From contig JAGPNG010000015.1 in the NCBI GenBank assembly GCA_018052475.1, forward strand, positions 1-33,136: a stretch of 33,136 nucleotides of DNA. Direction: 5' to 3'. Both the position numbers and the translations under genes were made by a program. The DNA is from Candidatus Fermentithermobacillaceae bacterium. GTDB taxonomy: Bacteria > Bacillota > Sulfobacillia > Fermentithermobacillales > Fermentithermobacillaceae. The notes under the pieces were generated by a model. It saw nothing but the letters and a program-made list of their open reading frames with translations, did no database searches and was not told the DNA's origin. Positions 15,644 to 23,623 of this stretch are shown here, piece after piece. Numbering within the stretch: the first letter of the stretch is position 1; every line of letters starts with the position of its first letter.

Positions 15644-15974
15644 GGGTACCTCCTTAATAAGTAGTTGTGCCACAGTTCATCCCTATTATACTTGTTTGGA
15701 ATCGCATTTTACCGCTTAAGCCCCGAGTCTCAAAAAAGGGGTTTGTGGCCTGTAAACTGGGGCATGAGTGCGTATAAGGGTATTTCGCCATCCGGAAGAA
15801 GGACTCAGAATTGCTGCCGTAGAAGAGGAGTCTCTAATGGTCGTCGGAGTGCAACTAAAACTAGCATGGTTGCCTTGTCAAGCGTAGGGACAGTCCGCCG
15901 GAAACCCACCTAGAGTGCGCAGTCACTTCGCATGCCGACCTATGGAAATTCTAATGAAGAGGTGAGTTCTCTGT
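15644..15974. other. Intergenic region before tldD 1
   Basis: 330 bases with no confident gene. A 39-codon frame from GTG at 15768 to TAG at 15887 (starting MRIRVFRHPEEG) has only GGGG as a possible site. A longer overlapping frame from 15665 looks random. The region holds short paired segments but no riboswitch I recognise. The promoter of the cysteine-rich gene (leftward) and that of tldD 1 (rightward) must lie here. Confidence 0.4.
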
Positions 15975-17351
15975 ATGAAGGATCTACTAAGAAATGCTCT
16001 AAAGTCAGCTGATGTAGACTATTGTGAAATACGCTTTGAGCAGAGCGAGTTCCTTTCAATAGGCTATCAAGGCAAAGAACTGGATAGGATCGTAAGGGAT
16101 AATCCGTACGGTGGTAATGTAAGGGCTTTGGACAGAGGCGGTTGGGGCTTTTCGTCTTTTAATAGCCTAGAGGATCTGAAAGAAGCAGTGAAATCTGCAT
16201 GTAGGCAGGCTCGAATAGCTGGTGAGAAGCAGCGGGGTGAAAGCAAGTTGGCTTCTGCTCCCATCATCGAAGATGATTACACTCCCGAATATACCCTAGA
16301 TCCTCGGGAAGTTAGTCTGGATCAGAAGATAAGCATCCTGGACAACTATCGCGATATCATCCTAGGTTACGACCCTGCAATAACTGCAGCGCAGATCACG
16401 TACAACGAAAAAATCACAGAACTTTATTTCGCAAACACCGAAGGTACATACATAAGACAAGAGAAACTGGATATAGGTTCGAGCCTTGGTGCTACTGCCA
16501 AAAGAGGAATGCTGACTGTATCTGAGTCTATAGGACGCGGCAGTTCAATAGGGTTCGACTGTATGCTCGATGCTGACTATGAACTCAAGGAAGCTTGCGA
16601 CTTGGCAGTAAGGCTTTTGGATGCTCCGCAAGTAAAAGCGGGAGTATACACAGTAGTTTGTGACCCGGCTTTGGCAGGGCTTTTTGTTCACGAAGCCTTT
16701 GGGCACTTAAGCGAAGCAGACAACGCTTACAAGAACCCGCGCATGGCAGAGACCATGAAGTTAGGGCGCAGGCTGGGTCGGGATATCCTTACCATATACG
16801 ACACCGGTGAGTATCCTCAAAATCGCGGCTACCTGAAATACGATGACGAAGGCGTTCCTACGCGACGTGCTTACCTGGTTAAAGACGGAATCTTGGTCGG
16901 GCGTTTACATTCGCGGGAGACGGCTGGAATCATGGGCGAGCCTATCACTGGCAATGCCCGAGCGCTGAATTACACGTTTCCTCCCATAGTCAGAATGAGA
17001 AATACTTGTATAGCTCCGGGTGAAGCGGGCCTAGAAGACATGATAAAAGATATAGATTTGGGACTATACGCAGTAGGCTCCGGCGGAGGCCAAACTAACG
17101 GAGAGATGTTCAATTTCATGGCCCGTCATGGTTTCATGATTCGCGATGGCAAGATAGCAGAACTGGTTAGAGATGTCAAACTGATGGGCAACGTTTTTAC
17201 CACGTTGGAAAACATAGATATGATTGGAAACGATCTCAAAGCGCGAGATGGTGCAGGCGGTTGCGGCAAGGGCGGACAAATGCCTCTTCCAACCAGCGGA
17301 TTATGCCCATCAATTAGGATTCAAAATGTAATAGTCGGAGGTGGCAAGTAA
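15975..17351 (+). CDS. tldD: TldD-family metalloprotease, copy 1
   Basis: 458 residues. TldD is the catalytic half of the TldD-TldE protease, which degrades unfolded peptides and, in known cases, matures or clears peptide antibiotics and toxins (microcin B17, CcdA). The metal site is complete: H239-E240 and H244 in HEAFGH and the cysteine ligand C430 in GGCGKGGQMPLP. Other family blocks: GGNVRALDRGGWGF near the N-terminus, YFANTEGTYI, KYDDEGVPTRR, GEPITGNARALNY and GQTNGEMF. Start ATG at 15975 has GAGGTGA nine bases upstream. It overlaps tldE 1 by one base, so the pair is translationally coupled. Cytoplasmic. Confidence 0.96.
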   Translation: MKDLLRNALKSADVDYCEIRFEQSEFLSIGYQGKELDRIVRDNPYGGNVRALDRGGWGFSSFNSLEDLKEAVKSACRQARIAGEKQRGESKLASAPIIEDDYTPEYTLDPREVSLDQKISILDNYRDIILGYDPAITAAQITYNEKITELYFANTEGTYIRQEKLDIGSSLGATAKRGMLTVSESIGRGSSIGFDCMLDADYELKEACDLAVRLLDAPQVKAGVYTVVCDPALAGLFVHEAFGHLSEADNAYKNPRMAETMKLGRRLGRDILTIYDTGEYPQNRGYLKYDDEGVPTRRAYLVKDGILVGRLHSRETAGIMGEPITGNARALNYTFPPIVRMRNTCIAPGEAGLEDMIKDIDLGLYAVGSGGGQTNGEMFNFMARHGFMIRDGKIAELVRDVKLMGNVFTTLENIDMIGNDLKARDGAGGCGKGGQMPLPTSGLCPSIRIQNVIVGGGK

Positions 17352-18625
17352 TGATTGGTTTTATACTGCCTGAGGGTGTCCAGGGAGAACTTCACCGTAG
17401 AACTTATCGTTCATGGGGCGTGTCGTTTCAGAACAGTATGTTTGAAGGAACTAGCCATAGCCGCAATGATCTAAGGACTGTTAGGGTAATCGATTCAGGT
17501 AAAATGAGTACTGCTACGAGCACGAAGCCTGACTGCGAAGAGGAACTAGTAAAGACCGCCCTGGAACTTTCCAAGTACGGCACTGTTGTTGATTACGATT
17601 TCCCGGGCCGGACAGATTACGAACAAATCGAATTGGCAGATCCCAGCGTTGCCGAGATTGACTTTCCCGAGATGATAGAAATAGGCGAGGATCTTGTGCA
17701 ATCGCTTCTTCAAATTGATGAGAATATAAGAGCTTCCGCTTCTTTGGGGGCCCAAGAGATGCAAGTGAATCTGACTAACAGCAATGGTTTTTCAGGGACT
17801 TACGTAAAAACGGCTTTCCATGCGAGTTTAGGCGCTCAGTACATTCAAGGCCAGGACTTTCTGCGTTTTGGAGAATCGAGGTCTTCCTGGACGAACGATA
17901 TAGACTATTTGGAGTTAAAAAAAGAAGTTATCCAGTTATTTGAGTGGGCAAGAGACGTTACCGATATTCACCCGGGAACCTACCCAGTGATATTTGCTCC
18001 GGGACAGGTAGGCAACCTCCTAAGACCATTCATTGCTTCATTGAACGGCAAAGCTATTGCCCGGGGGATATCGCCTCTAGAAAACAAGATCGGTGAGAGT
18101 CTGGTTGACGACAGAATAACTCTTGTCGATGATGGGACCCTAGCAAGGCAAATATCCAGTGCTCCATTCGACAGAGAGGGTATTCCCACTCGAAGAAATA
18201 TTCTAATAGATCGGGGAACGCCCAAGGACATACTCACAGATCTCGAGACGGCCAAGAAACTCGGCGTAAAACCGTCCGGAAACGGTACTGAGAACGGACC
18301 CGCTCCTCACAGGACTATACTTGTTGCCGGAGATGCATCGCTTAAGAGCCTAATCAAAAGCATAGACCAGGGGCTAATAGTCTTTGGAACGATGGGAGCA
18401 TGGACGGGCAACCCATACGGAGGTAACGTATCAGGCACCATTTCACTGGGACTCAAGATTGTAGGTGGCGAAATTGCAGGCAGAGTGAAAAACTGTATGT
18501 TTTCCATCAACTCATTTACACACTTCAAAGACAACCTAATAGATCTCACAAGAGAAACAAAAGCCTTGGGAAATGCAACATATCCCTATGTGGCCCTAGA
18601 TGACGTTGTCATAACCACCGGCTGA
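17351..18625 (+). CDS. tldE: TldE/PmbA-family protease subunit, copy 1
   Basis: 424 residues. TldE (PmbA) is the non-catalytic partner of TldD; it lacks the HExxxH motif, as seen here. Family blocks: GKMSTATSTK near residue 55, YDFPGRTDY, a central FAPGQVGNLLRPFIASLNGKAI segment, DREGIPTRR and TMGAWTGNPYGGNVSGT near the C-terminus, the shared TldD/E fold of the cavity. Start ATG at 17351 shares a base with the TAA of tldD 1, with GGAGGTGG upstream. The stop TGA at 18623-18625 overlaps the first bases of a dispersed repeat. It should form a heterodimer with the copy 1 TldD. Copy 2 pairs separately. Confidence 0.94.
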   Translation: MIGFILPEGVQGELHRRTYRSWGVSFQNSMFEGTSHSRNDLRTVRVIDSGKMSTATSTKPDCEEELVKTALELSKYGTVVDYDFPGRTDYEQIELADPSVAEIDFPEMIEIGEDLVQSLLQIDENIRASASLGAQEMQVNLTNSNGFSGTYVKTAFHASLGAQYIQGQDFLRFGESRSSWTNDIDYLELKKEVIQLFEWARDVTDIHPGTYPVIFAPGQVGNLLRPFIASLNGKAIARGISPLENKIGESLVDDRITLVDDGTLARQISSAPFDREGIPTRRNILIDRGTPKDILTDLETAKKLGVKPSGNGTENGPAPHRTILVAGDASLKSLIKSIDQGLIVFGTMGAWTGNPYGGNVSGTISLGLKIVGGEIAGRVKNCMFSINSFTHFKDNLIDLTRETKALGNATYPYVALDDVVITTG

Positions 18626-18658
18626 TGAAGCAAGGGGGACGGTTCTTTTTGCTTCATC
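18624..18658 (+). repeat. Dispersed palindromic repeat, copy 8 (GGTTCTTT subtype)
   Basis: Perfect ten-base inverted ends, GATGAAGCAA and TTGCTTCATC, flank a 15-base core GGGGGACGGTTCTTT. This is the best preserved single copy and shows the element's natural boundaries. It begins within the stop codon region of tldE 1. Confidence 0.95.
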
Positions 18659-18660
18659 CA

Positions 18661-18789
18661 TTAACCCTGGTCTTTCTTGGGTAAATTCATAAAAGTGCGT
18701 ACATCGCCAGGCACCAAGTTATAAACATGAAGATGGATGTTAATAAAATCAATAATGAGTTGCATAATAGCAAGGGTTAAGATTGACAT
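18661..18789 (-). CDS. Possible small membrane peptide
   Basis: A 42-codon frame beginning ATG at 18789, antisense to its neighbours, with only a weak GGGA site. The translation starts MSILTLAIMQLIIDFINI, a plausible single membrane helix, followed by a charged tail ending PKKDQG. The frame is open further upstream to 18861 without a better start. It sits between the two TldDE pairs. It could be a real small protein, even a peptide substrate, or chance. The remaining bases up to 18941 hold the tldD 2 leader and show no other gene. Confidence 0.25.
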   Translation of the reverse strand: MSILTLAIMQLIIDFINIHLHVYNLVPGDVRTFMNLPKKDQG

Positions 18790-18941
18790 CGTGAATATTC
18801 CCAAGTAAAGTAGACGTAGTTGCGAACTGAAAAAGAGGTTCTTGCGCAGACATCTGAGCACCTTGATGGTTTAGAACATGTCCGTCACCCCGGGGTAGAC
18901 GCAAGGATTTCAACCACGAAACGGAAAGGGGGAATTCCCCA

Positions 18942-20330
18942 GTGTACGCGGATGCGAAAGATAGTATGACCAAAGCCCTTAAGCGATCGACTGCAGAGTA
19001 TTGCGAGATAAGGATTGAAGAGACCGAAGACACAATTGTACGGTTGCGTGGAAACGATACCGAACTCGTGGCGCAAAATGTGTCGGTCGGTGGGAACGTA
19101 AGGGCTCTTTATCAAGGCGGATGGGGTTTTGTTTCATTCAACCGTCTTGATGACCTTGAAAAGAAAGTAGATGAGGCATGCGCCCAGGCGAAGATCCTAG
19201 GAGATAGACTTAGAAAGGCCATCAGGCTGTATCCGGTAGATCCAGTAGTAGACTATGTCCGGGGAGAATTCAAAAAAGAGGCGTTTGCAGTACCGCTGTC
19301 CGAAAAAATGAAACTCCTGCAGGAATACAATGCTCTGGTTCTTGACCGCCCCGAAATAACGTCATCGTCTGTATATTATTTGGACCGACACACCCATCTG
19401 CATTTTGCGAATTCGGAAGGCACTTACATATACCAAGAAAAGATGGACGTTTCTGGGAGCGTAACGGCGGTTGCTACAAGAGATAAGCTTACGACCCAAG
19501 AATCTGCCAGTTTCGGTTCGAATCAAGATTACAATGTGGTGTTAGGCCTTGAAAAAGAGATAAAAGAGGCGGCTGATGCTGCCCGGCAGATGCTCTACGC
19601 ACCTGTGGTAGAAGGTGGGCAGTATACTGTGATCTTGGATCCGTTTATGGCAGGTACATTTGTTCATGAGGCCTTTGGCCATTTGAGCGAAGCCGATGAC
19701 CTTGATGAAGATGAAAGGATGAAAGAACTGCTCAAGATCGGCACCCGTTACGGTTCAGATGACCTAGACATTTACGATAGCGGAGTTGAAGGCCCCAACC
19801 GTGGCGAATGTAAGTACGACGATGAAGGCGTTCCCATGCAGAAGACGTACCTTATAAAAGGTGGGGTAGTCGTTGGACATCTCCATTCGAGGGAAAGCGC
19901 TGCTAAAATGGGCGAATCTGTTACAGGTAATGCCCGGGCGATTAACTACAGGTTTCCGCCTATAGTTAGGATGCGCACCACGTGTATCGCTCCGAGAGAA
20001 CATACTTTTGATCAAATGATTGAAGGCATTTCACTGGGCGTCTATGTAAAAGGAGCATACGGAGGGGAGACTAATGGCGAGATGTTTACCTTTGCACCTT
20101 CCAGAGCATATATGATACGCAATGGGGCCATTGCCGAGATGGTTCGCGACGTTAATCTCACTGGAAATGTATTCGACACGTTGCGAAACATAGACATGAT
20201 AGGGAACGATTTCGAGTACAAAAACAGTGGCGGTGGTTGTGGTAAGGGCTCTCAAAGCCCTCTTCCGGTAGCGCAAGGATCGCCTCATATACGAATTCAG
20301 AACGTCGTAATCGGAGGTGAGAAAAAATGA
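18942..20330 (+). CDS. tldD: TldD-family metalloprotease, copy 2
   Basis: 462 residues, a clear paralogue of copy 1 along the whole length. The metal site is intact: H242-E243 and H247 in HEAFGH, and C433 in GGGCGKGSQSPLP. It shares GGNVRALYQGGWGF, FANSEGTYIYQEKMD, KYDDEGVPMQ and GGETNGEMF with copy 1, but the region between about 90 and 140 and the HExxxH-proximal loop (DDLDEDERMKELL) differ. The substrate preference may therefore differ. Start GTG at 18942 follows AAGGGGG nine bases upstream. It overlaps tldE 2 by four bases. Cytoplasmic. The divergence between the copies is too large for a recent duplication. Confidence 0.95.
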   Translation: MYADAKDSMTKALKRSTAEYCEIRIEETEDTIVRLRGNDTELVAQNVSVGGNVRALYQGGWGFVSFNRLDDLEKKVDEACAQAKILGDRLRKAIRLYPVDPVVDYVRGEFKKEAFAVPLSEKMKLLQEYNALVLDRPEITSSSVYYLDRHTHLHFANSEGTYIYQEKMDVSGSVTAVATRDKLTTQESASFGSNQDYNVVLGLEKEIKEAADAARQMLYAPVVEGGQYTVILDPFMAGTFVHEAFGHLSEADDLDEDERMKELLKIGTRYGSDDLDIYDSGVEGPNRGECKYDDEGVPMQKTYLIKGGVVVGHLHSRESAAKMGESVTGNARAINYRFPPIVRMRTTCIAPREHTFDQMIEGISLGVYVKGAYGGETNGEMFTFAPSRAYMIRNGAIAEMVRDVNLTGNVFDTLRNIDMIGNDFEYKNSGGGCGKGSQSPLPVAQGSPHIRIQNVVIGGEKK

Positions 20331-21613
20331 CTGGGATACTCGAGGATGTCATCCAAAGAGAAGCAGAAGCTACTTTGATACTCCACGAATCCAGGGAAAC
20401 ATCAGTCACTTTTGATGCCAACAGGCTCAAAAGGATAGAAAACACCGAAGCCTACAAACAAGATCTGCAGGTTATAAGAGATGGGAAACTAGGCTCAGCT
20501 GGGTCTACGCGAGTAGGCGGCGAGAAAGAACTTCTGGATAACGCGTTCAGCGTCGCTGAGTTCGGCCCGTCAGTAGGTTACACTTTTCCGGGTCGTGAAA
20601 CCTATGCGCAGCCTAAGGTATTTGATCAAAGGGTTGCAGATATAACTGTAGATGAGATGATCGCTGTCGGTGAAGACATAATTGATTTCGTGAAATCTTT
20701 GGATAGTTCGATAAACGGAGGCGCACAAGTCCAAAAGAGCGTTTCACAAGTCAGCGTCAAAAACACCAAGGAAGTTGACGTTAATTCAAAGAAGACGATA
20801 TTTGCTGTTATGGCTGGATATCAGTTTGTTGAAGGAAAGAACATGCTAAGTTCCTGGGATTGGCAAATTATGACTTCTTTGCAGTATGACCTCGAGAGCA
20901 TGAAGGCAAAACTCAAGGAAGATTTTGAGGTCGGAAGGAAAAATGTGTCCATTGCGCCGGGTTCGTACGATGTGCTTTTCACTCCGGCTGCATTTTCTGA
21001 CATAGTGAATCCGATCATGGCGTGCATCGATGGCAGAGCTGTCATGAGGGGCATCAGCCCTTTTGCAGGGCGACTTGGCGAAGAGGTTTTTGCGCCTTCA
21101 TTCTCCCTTATTGAAGATGGCACTCTTTGCGGAGCTGTAGGAAGCAGACCGTGTGATGAACAGGGAGTGCCCTGTCGCAGAACGCCATTGATCGATGAAG
21201 GTGTACTTAAGGAATACTTGTTGGATCTTGAGTCTGCACGCAGGCTTGGGAGAGAGCCTATTGGCACCGGATCTCCGACAGGAGCTCGTCCCAACAACGT
21301 CATTGTGCCTGGAGGAGACGTTTCCTTTGACGACTTAATGGCAGGCATGAAACGCGGAATAATCATCGACCAGACAATGGGGGCCTGGGCCGGTAACCCG
21401 TACACCGGTACGGTTACAGGCAACATTGCATTGGGTTATCTCGTAGAAAACGGCAAGAAGGTTGGCCGAGTGAAAGACTGCATGTTCTCTTTGAACGTGT
21501 TCAATCACTTGAAAACCAATCTCTTGGCTTTGACCAAAGAGACGAAGAGTCTTGGCGGGTTGATTTTGCCCTACTGTCTGATAGGAGGGGTATCTATTTC
21601 GGGTCGGACTTAG
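20327..21613 (+). CDS. tldE: TldE/PmbA-family protease subunit, copy 2
   Basis: 428 residues, starting in the ATGA overlap with tldD 2. GGAGGTGAG lies upstream at good spacing. No HExxxH, as expected of the partner subunit. Blocks shared with copy 1: GKLGSAGSTRVGGEKELL near residue 55, YTFPGRETY, a FTPAAFSDIVNPIMACIDG segment, DEQGVPCRR, TMGAWAGNPYTGTVTGN and VKDCMFSLN. The N-terminus differs strongly from copy 1 and begins with a helix (ILEDVIQREAEATLILHES) more typical of the family. It is the last gene before a 440-base control region and cassette B on the same strand; read-through cannot be excluded because no clear terminator follows. Confidence 0.94.
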   Translation: MTGILEDVIQREAEATLILHESRETSVTFDANRLKRIENTEAYKQDLQVIRDGKLGSAGSTRVGGEKELLDNAFSVAEFGPSVGYTFPGRETYAQPKVFDQRVADITVDEMIAVGEDIIDFVKSLDSSINGGAQVQKSVSQVSVKNTKEVDVNSKKTIFAVMAGYQFVEGKNMLSSWDWQIMTSLQYDLESMKAKLKEDFEVGRKNVSIAPGSYDVLFTPAAFSDIVNPIMACIDGRAVMRGISPFAGRLGEEVFAPSFSLIEDGTLCGAVGSRPCDEQGVPCRRTPLIDEGVLKEYLLDLESARRLGREPIGTGSPTGARPNNVIVPGGDVSFDDLMAGMKRGIIIDQTMGAWAGNPYTGTVTGNIALGYLVENGKKVGRVKDCMFSLNVFNHLKTNLLALTKETKSLGGLILPYCLIGGVSISGRT

Positions 21614-21920
21614 CAAAACGGTTCGCCTCGGAGCGTAGTGCCCTGCAGATCCCATCGTTTGGTCATTTGTGAGGAATCGAGGCGGATGCATAGTCTGATG
21701 AGGTTGCCTGGTAACTATGAGACACGATGTGCCTTTTCCAGGCAATCTCTGGTTCTGTAAAGCCTGTATGTTGGGAAACATCTGAACCGATAATATTCCA
21801 TTATACTACACATACGTACAGCAGAGACGACACAATCTCACTGAATTTCACCACATCTACCCTCATACTATTACGTCTATCTCTAGTCAATATCCCTTTA
21901 TGCTGGGTAATATTTGGGAT

Positions 21921-21942
21921 GTTTCACTACAGTTTCACTACA
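21921..21942 (+). promoter_or_regulatory. Perfect tandem 11-bp direct repeat upstream of the cassette B promoter
   Basis: GTTTCACTACA occurs twice with no gap. It ends 17 bases before a TTGACA hexamer. The two TTTCAC units are five bases apart, the spacing of PhoP and PhoB half-sites, which also recur every 11 bp. It is a good candidate operator for an OmpR/PhoB-family regulator such as the one encoded at 12336-13058. Confidence 0.55.
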
Positions 21943-21959
21943 CTAGATCTTCTCGGAGC

Positions 21960-21990
21960 TTGACAAGCATTGATGCGTGACCTGTACAAT
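21960..21990 (+). promoter_or_regulatory. Sigma-A type promoter of cassette B
   Basis: A perfect TTGACA (21960-21965) and TACAAT (21985-21990) are separated by 19 bases, slightly long, which would fit a promoter that needs an activator. Transcription would begin near 21997, giving a leader of about 125 bases before P1. Confidence 0.55.
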
Positions 21991-22051
21991 TAAGTTTGTG
22001 TCTCGTAATACCGACGAACAAATCTTGAGGAAGGAGGTTTGTCTGAGGTTC

Positions 22052-22126
22052 ATGCTACAATCACAGGATTCGACGGTGTTGCGGGCTAAGCACAGTTTAA
22101 GTGGGCAAAAGAGACTGGGGGTATGA
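22052..22126 (+). CDS. Possible 24-residue leader ORF coupled to cassette B P1
   Basis: ATG at 22052 opens a 24-codon frame (MLQSQDSTVLRAKHSLSGQK, then RLGV) whose TGA overlaps the ATG of P1 as ATGA. AAGGAGG lies 14 bases upstream and a weaker GAGG three bases upstream. P1's own ATG has no properly spaced site, so P1 translation may depend on this leader. The peptide has no recognisable domain. The alternative is that P1 starts at TTG 22144 and this frame is chance. Confidence 0.35.
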   Translation: MLQSQDSTVLRAKHSLSGQKRLGV

Positions 22127-22953
22127 AATTGGAGCGAGTAATATTGGCAGCAAGCGATGTACCAGAATCTGTTCTTGGCATTTTCTATCCTGGCGAAGCA
22201 GCAAGTTTCTTTTTGGTCTTGGCCCTCGGAGCGCTAATCATGTATTACGTGAGTCGCGCGCGAAAAGGATTACCAGTTCCCGAAATTCGAAAGATTTCGG
22301 GTCTTGAAGCGATTGACGAATCCATTGGGCGAGCAACTGAAATGGGAAAACCCGTTCTTTACAACATCGGAATGGGGGATATTACTAACGCAGACACACT
22401 GGCCTCACTACCAATTCTGGAGTATGTGACCAAGACGTGCGCAAAGTACGATACAAGGTTCGTTGAAGTGACCAGAAACTATGTGGTCTACGGCGTTGCA
22501 GATGAAGTAGTGAAACAAGCTTATGTGTCTTCAGGTAAGCCCGAAGATTACGATCCCAACAATGTCCGTTGGTACTCCGACTCTCAATGGGGCTATGCCA
22601 TGGCAGTCATAGGGCTCATGCGTCGAGATGAGCCGGCGGCCAACCTCATGTTGGGAAACTACGCTGCGGAATGCTTGGTAATGGCTGAAACAGGTGCCGT
22701 GCTTGGAGTTGTTCAGGTTGCAGGCACCACTAACATATTGCAGATCCCGTTTTTTGTTGCAACCTGTGACTATACATTGCTTGGCGAAGAATTGTATGCG
22801 GCTAGCGCATACATATCTCGTGAGCCGGTCTTAGTTGCAACTGTAGTCGCACAGGATTTCCTCAAAATAGCCCTTGTAGTGATCATGTGCATAGGAAGCG
22901 TACTAGCTACGTTTAACGCCCATGATTGGCTTGTTAACTTACTTAAGTACTAG
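22123..22953 (+). CDS. Cassette B P1: membrane-anchored protein, probable DUF6754 family
   Basis: 276 residues from ATG at 22123; a TTG at 22144 with GGAG nine bases upstream would give 269, nearly the length of the cassette A copy, so the start is uncertain. A membrane segment at about 25-45 is followed by the conserved SRARKGLPVPEIRKISGLEA block, GRATEMGKPV, YDTR, VKQAY, PAANLM and TCDYTLLGEELYAASAY, then a C-terminal membrane segment near 245-262. Blocks and their order match the protein at 3938-4750, with about half the residues identical by eye. Positions that differ cluster in the middle (VTRNYVVYG against TTRRPYIHP), which may mark different ligands. First gene of a four-gene operon with a 30-base gap to P2. 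Confidence 0.85.
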   Translation: MKLERVILAASDVPESVLGIFYPGEAASFFLVLALGALIMYYVSRARKGLPVPEIRKISGLEAIDESIGRATEMGKPVLYNIGMGDITNADTLASLPILEYVTKTCAKYDTRFVEVTRNYVVYGVADEVVKQAYVSSGKPEDYDPNNVRWYSDSQWGYAMAVIGLMRRDEPAANLMLGNYAAECLVMAETGAVLGVVQVAGTTNILQIPFFVATCDYTLLGEELYAASAYISREPVLVATVVAQDFLKIALVVIMCIGSVLATFNAHDWLVNLLKY

Positions 22954-22983
22954 GTCTATGAGAGGGAAAGGAGAATACAGCAG

Positions 22984-23607
22984 ATGAAACGCAAAATTCC
23001 GGTTCTCATAACTTCGCTAGTTGGGCTCATCTTGTTGCTGTCGACAGTTACCAGTTTCGGTAGAGAACTGAACCTACCTGGAATTATGGATAATTGGCAA
23101 CTTCTTATAACTGCTGGAGCATTTATGATGGGCTCTATAGGACTCACAAAGCTCCATATCACCAATATAGTAAGACGCAAAGACGGTTGGTTTTACAGTG
23201 TCGTACTGCTAGTGGCCCTGTGGGGTTTCTTTATTTTGGGTCTGGTCGAAACCGCCAACGGTCCTACATACCAGAGGATTTTCAATTCTACGCTGAAACA
23301 CTTAGAGGCAACCACTTTTTCGTTAGTAGCATTTTATATCGCTTCTGCGGCGTACAGAGCGTTTAGAGTTAGAAACATAGAAGGTACCATCCTTCTTGTT
23401 ACCGGTGCAATAGTAATGCTTGGAAGCGTCCCCATAGGAGAAGCGATATCTTCACTATTCCCTGTGGTAAAGACATGGATCATGAATGTGCCAAACAGCG
23501 CCGTTCAAAGAGGTCTACAGGTATGTATCAGGTTAGGCTCGCTCGCCGTCGCCCTTAGAGTGCTTCTTTCTTTGGAAAGAGCGCACCTAGGCGGCGGTTC
23601 AGAGTAG
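22984..23607 (+). CDS. Cassette B P2: six-segment membrane protein, unknown function
   Basis: 207 residues and about six membrane segments, laid out like the cassette A copy at 3306-3923. Conserved points: LTKLHITNIVRRKDGWFYSV, FYIASAAYRAFRVRN, PIGEAI and VPNSAVQRGLQ. The start ATG has AAGGAG about 11 bases upstream. The loop between segments three and four (VETANGPTYQRIFNSTLKHL) differs from cassette A (TNGVKGEVTLFIVDNIANRI), which could be the specificity region. It lies between P1 and P3 with gaps of 30 and 16 bases. No transporter or enzyme signature recognised. Confidence 0.85.
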   Translation: MKRKIPVLITSLVGLILLLSTVTSFGRELNLPGIMDNWQLLITAGAFMMGSIGLTKLHITNIVRRKDGWFYSVVLLVALWGFFILGLVETANGPTYQRIFNSTLKHLEATTFSLVAFYIASAAYRAFRVRNIEGTILLVTGAIVMLGSVPIGEAISSLFPVVKTWIMNVPNSAVQRGLQVCIRLGSLAVALRVLLSLERAHLGGGSE

Positions 23608-23623
23608 AAAGGGGGATCAAGAG

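Larger units (their letters stand above)
21614..22051. other. Control region upstream of cassette B
   Basis: No gene of conventional size. Two long-range inverted repeats occur: CGCCTCG (21624-21630) with CGAGGCG (21678-21684), and TTGCCTGG (21704-21711) with CCAGGCAA (21738-21745). Neither has a U-tract. The region 21780-21910 is AT-rich. TTTCACCACAT at 21846 resembles the tandem 11-mer at 21921. The cassette B promoter lies at 21960-21990. Confidence 0.5.

Noticed and set aside
15881..15890. AGCGTAGGGA resembling the 3' part of a TPP riboswitch before tldD 1
   Set aside because: The CTGAGA element and the other conserved helices are missing, and TldD has no link to thiamine.
15665..15913. 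82-codon open frame before tldD 1
   Set aside because: Random-looking, Ser/Arg/Cys-rich translation with no ribosome site.
20821..21426. 201-codon open frame antisense to tldE 2
   Set aside because: It lies wholly within tldE 2, whose protein is clearly conserved; the antisense translation is Pro/Ser-rich and has no ribosome site or family.
15975..21613. A complete RiPP biosynthetic cluster around TldDE
   Set aside because: No precursor with a recognisable leader, no YcaO, radical SAM or lanthionine enzyme and no dedicated peptide exporter beside the genes.
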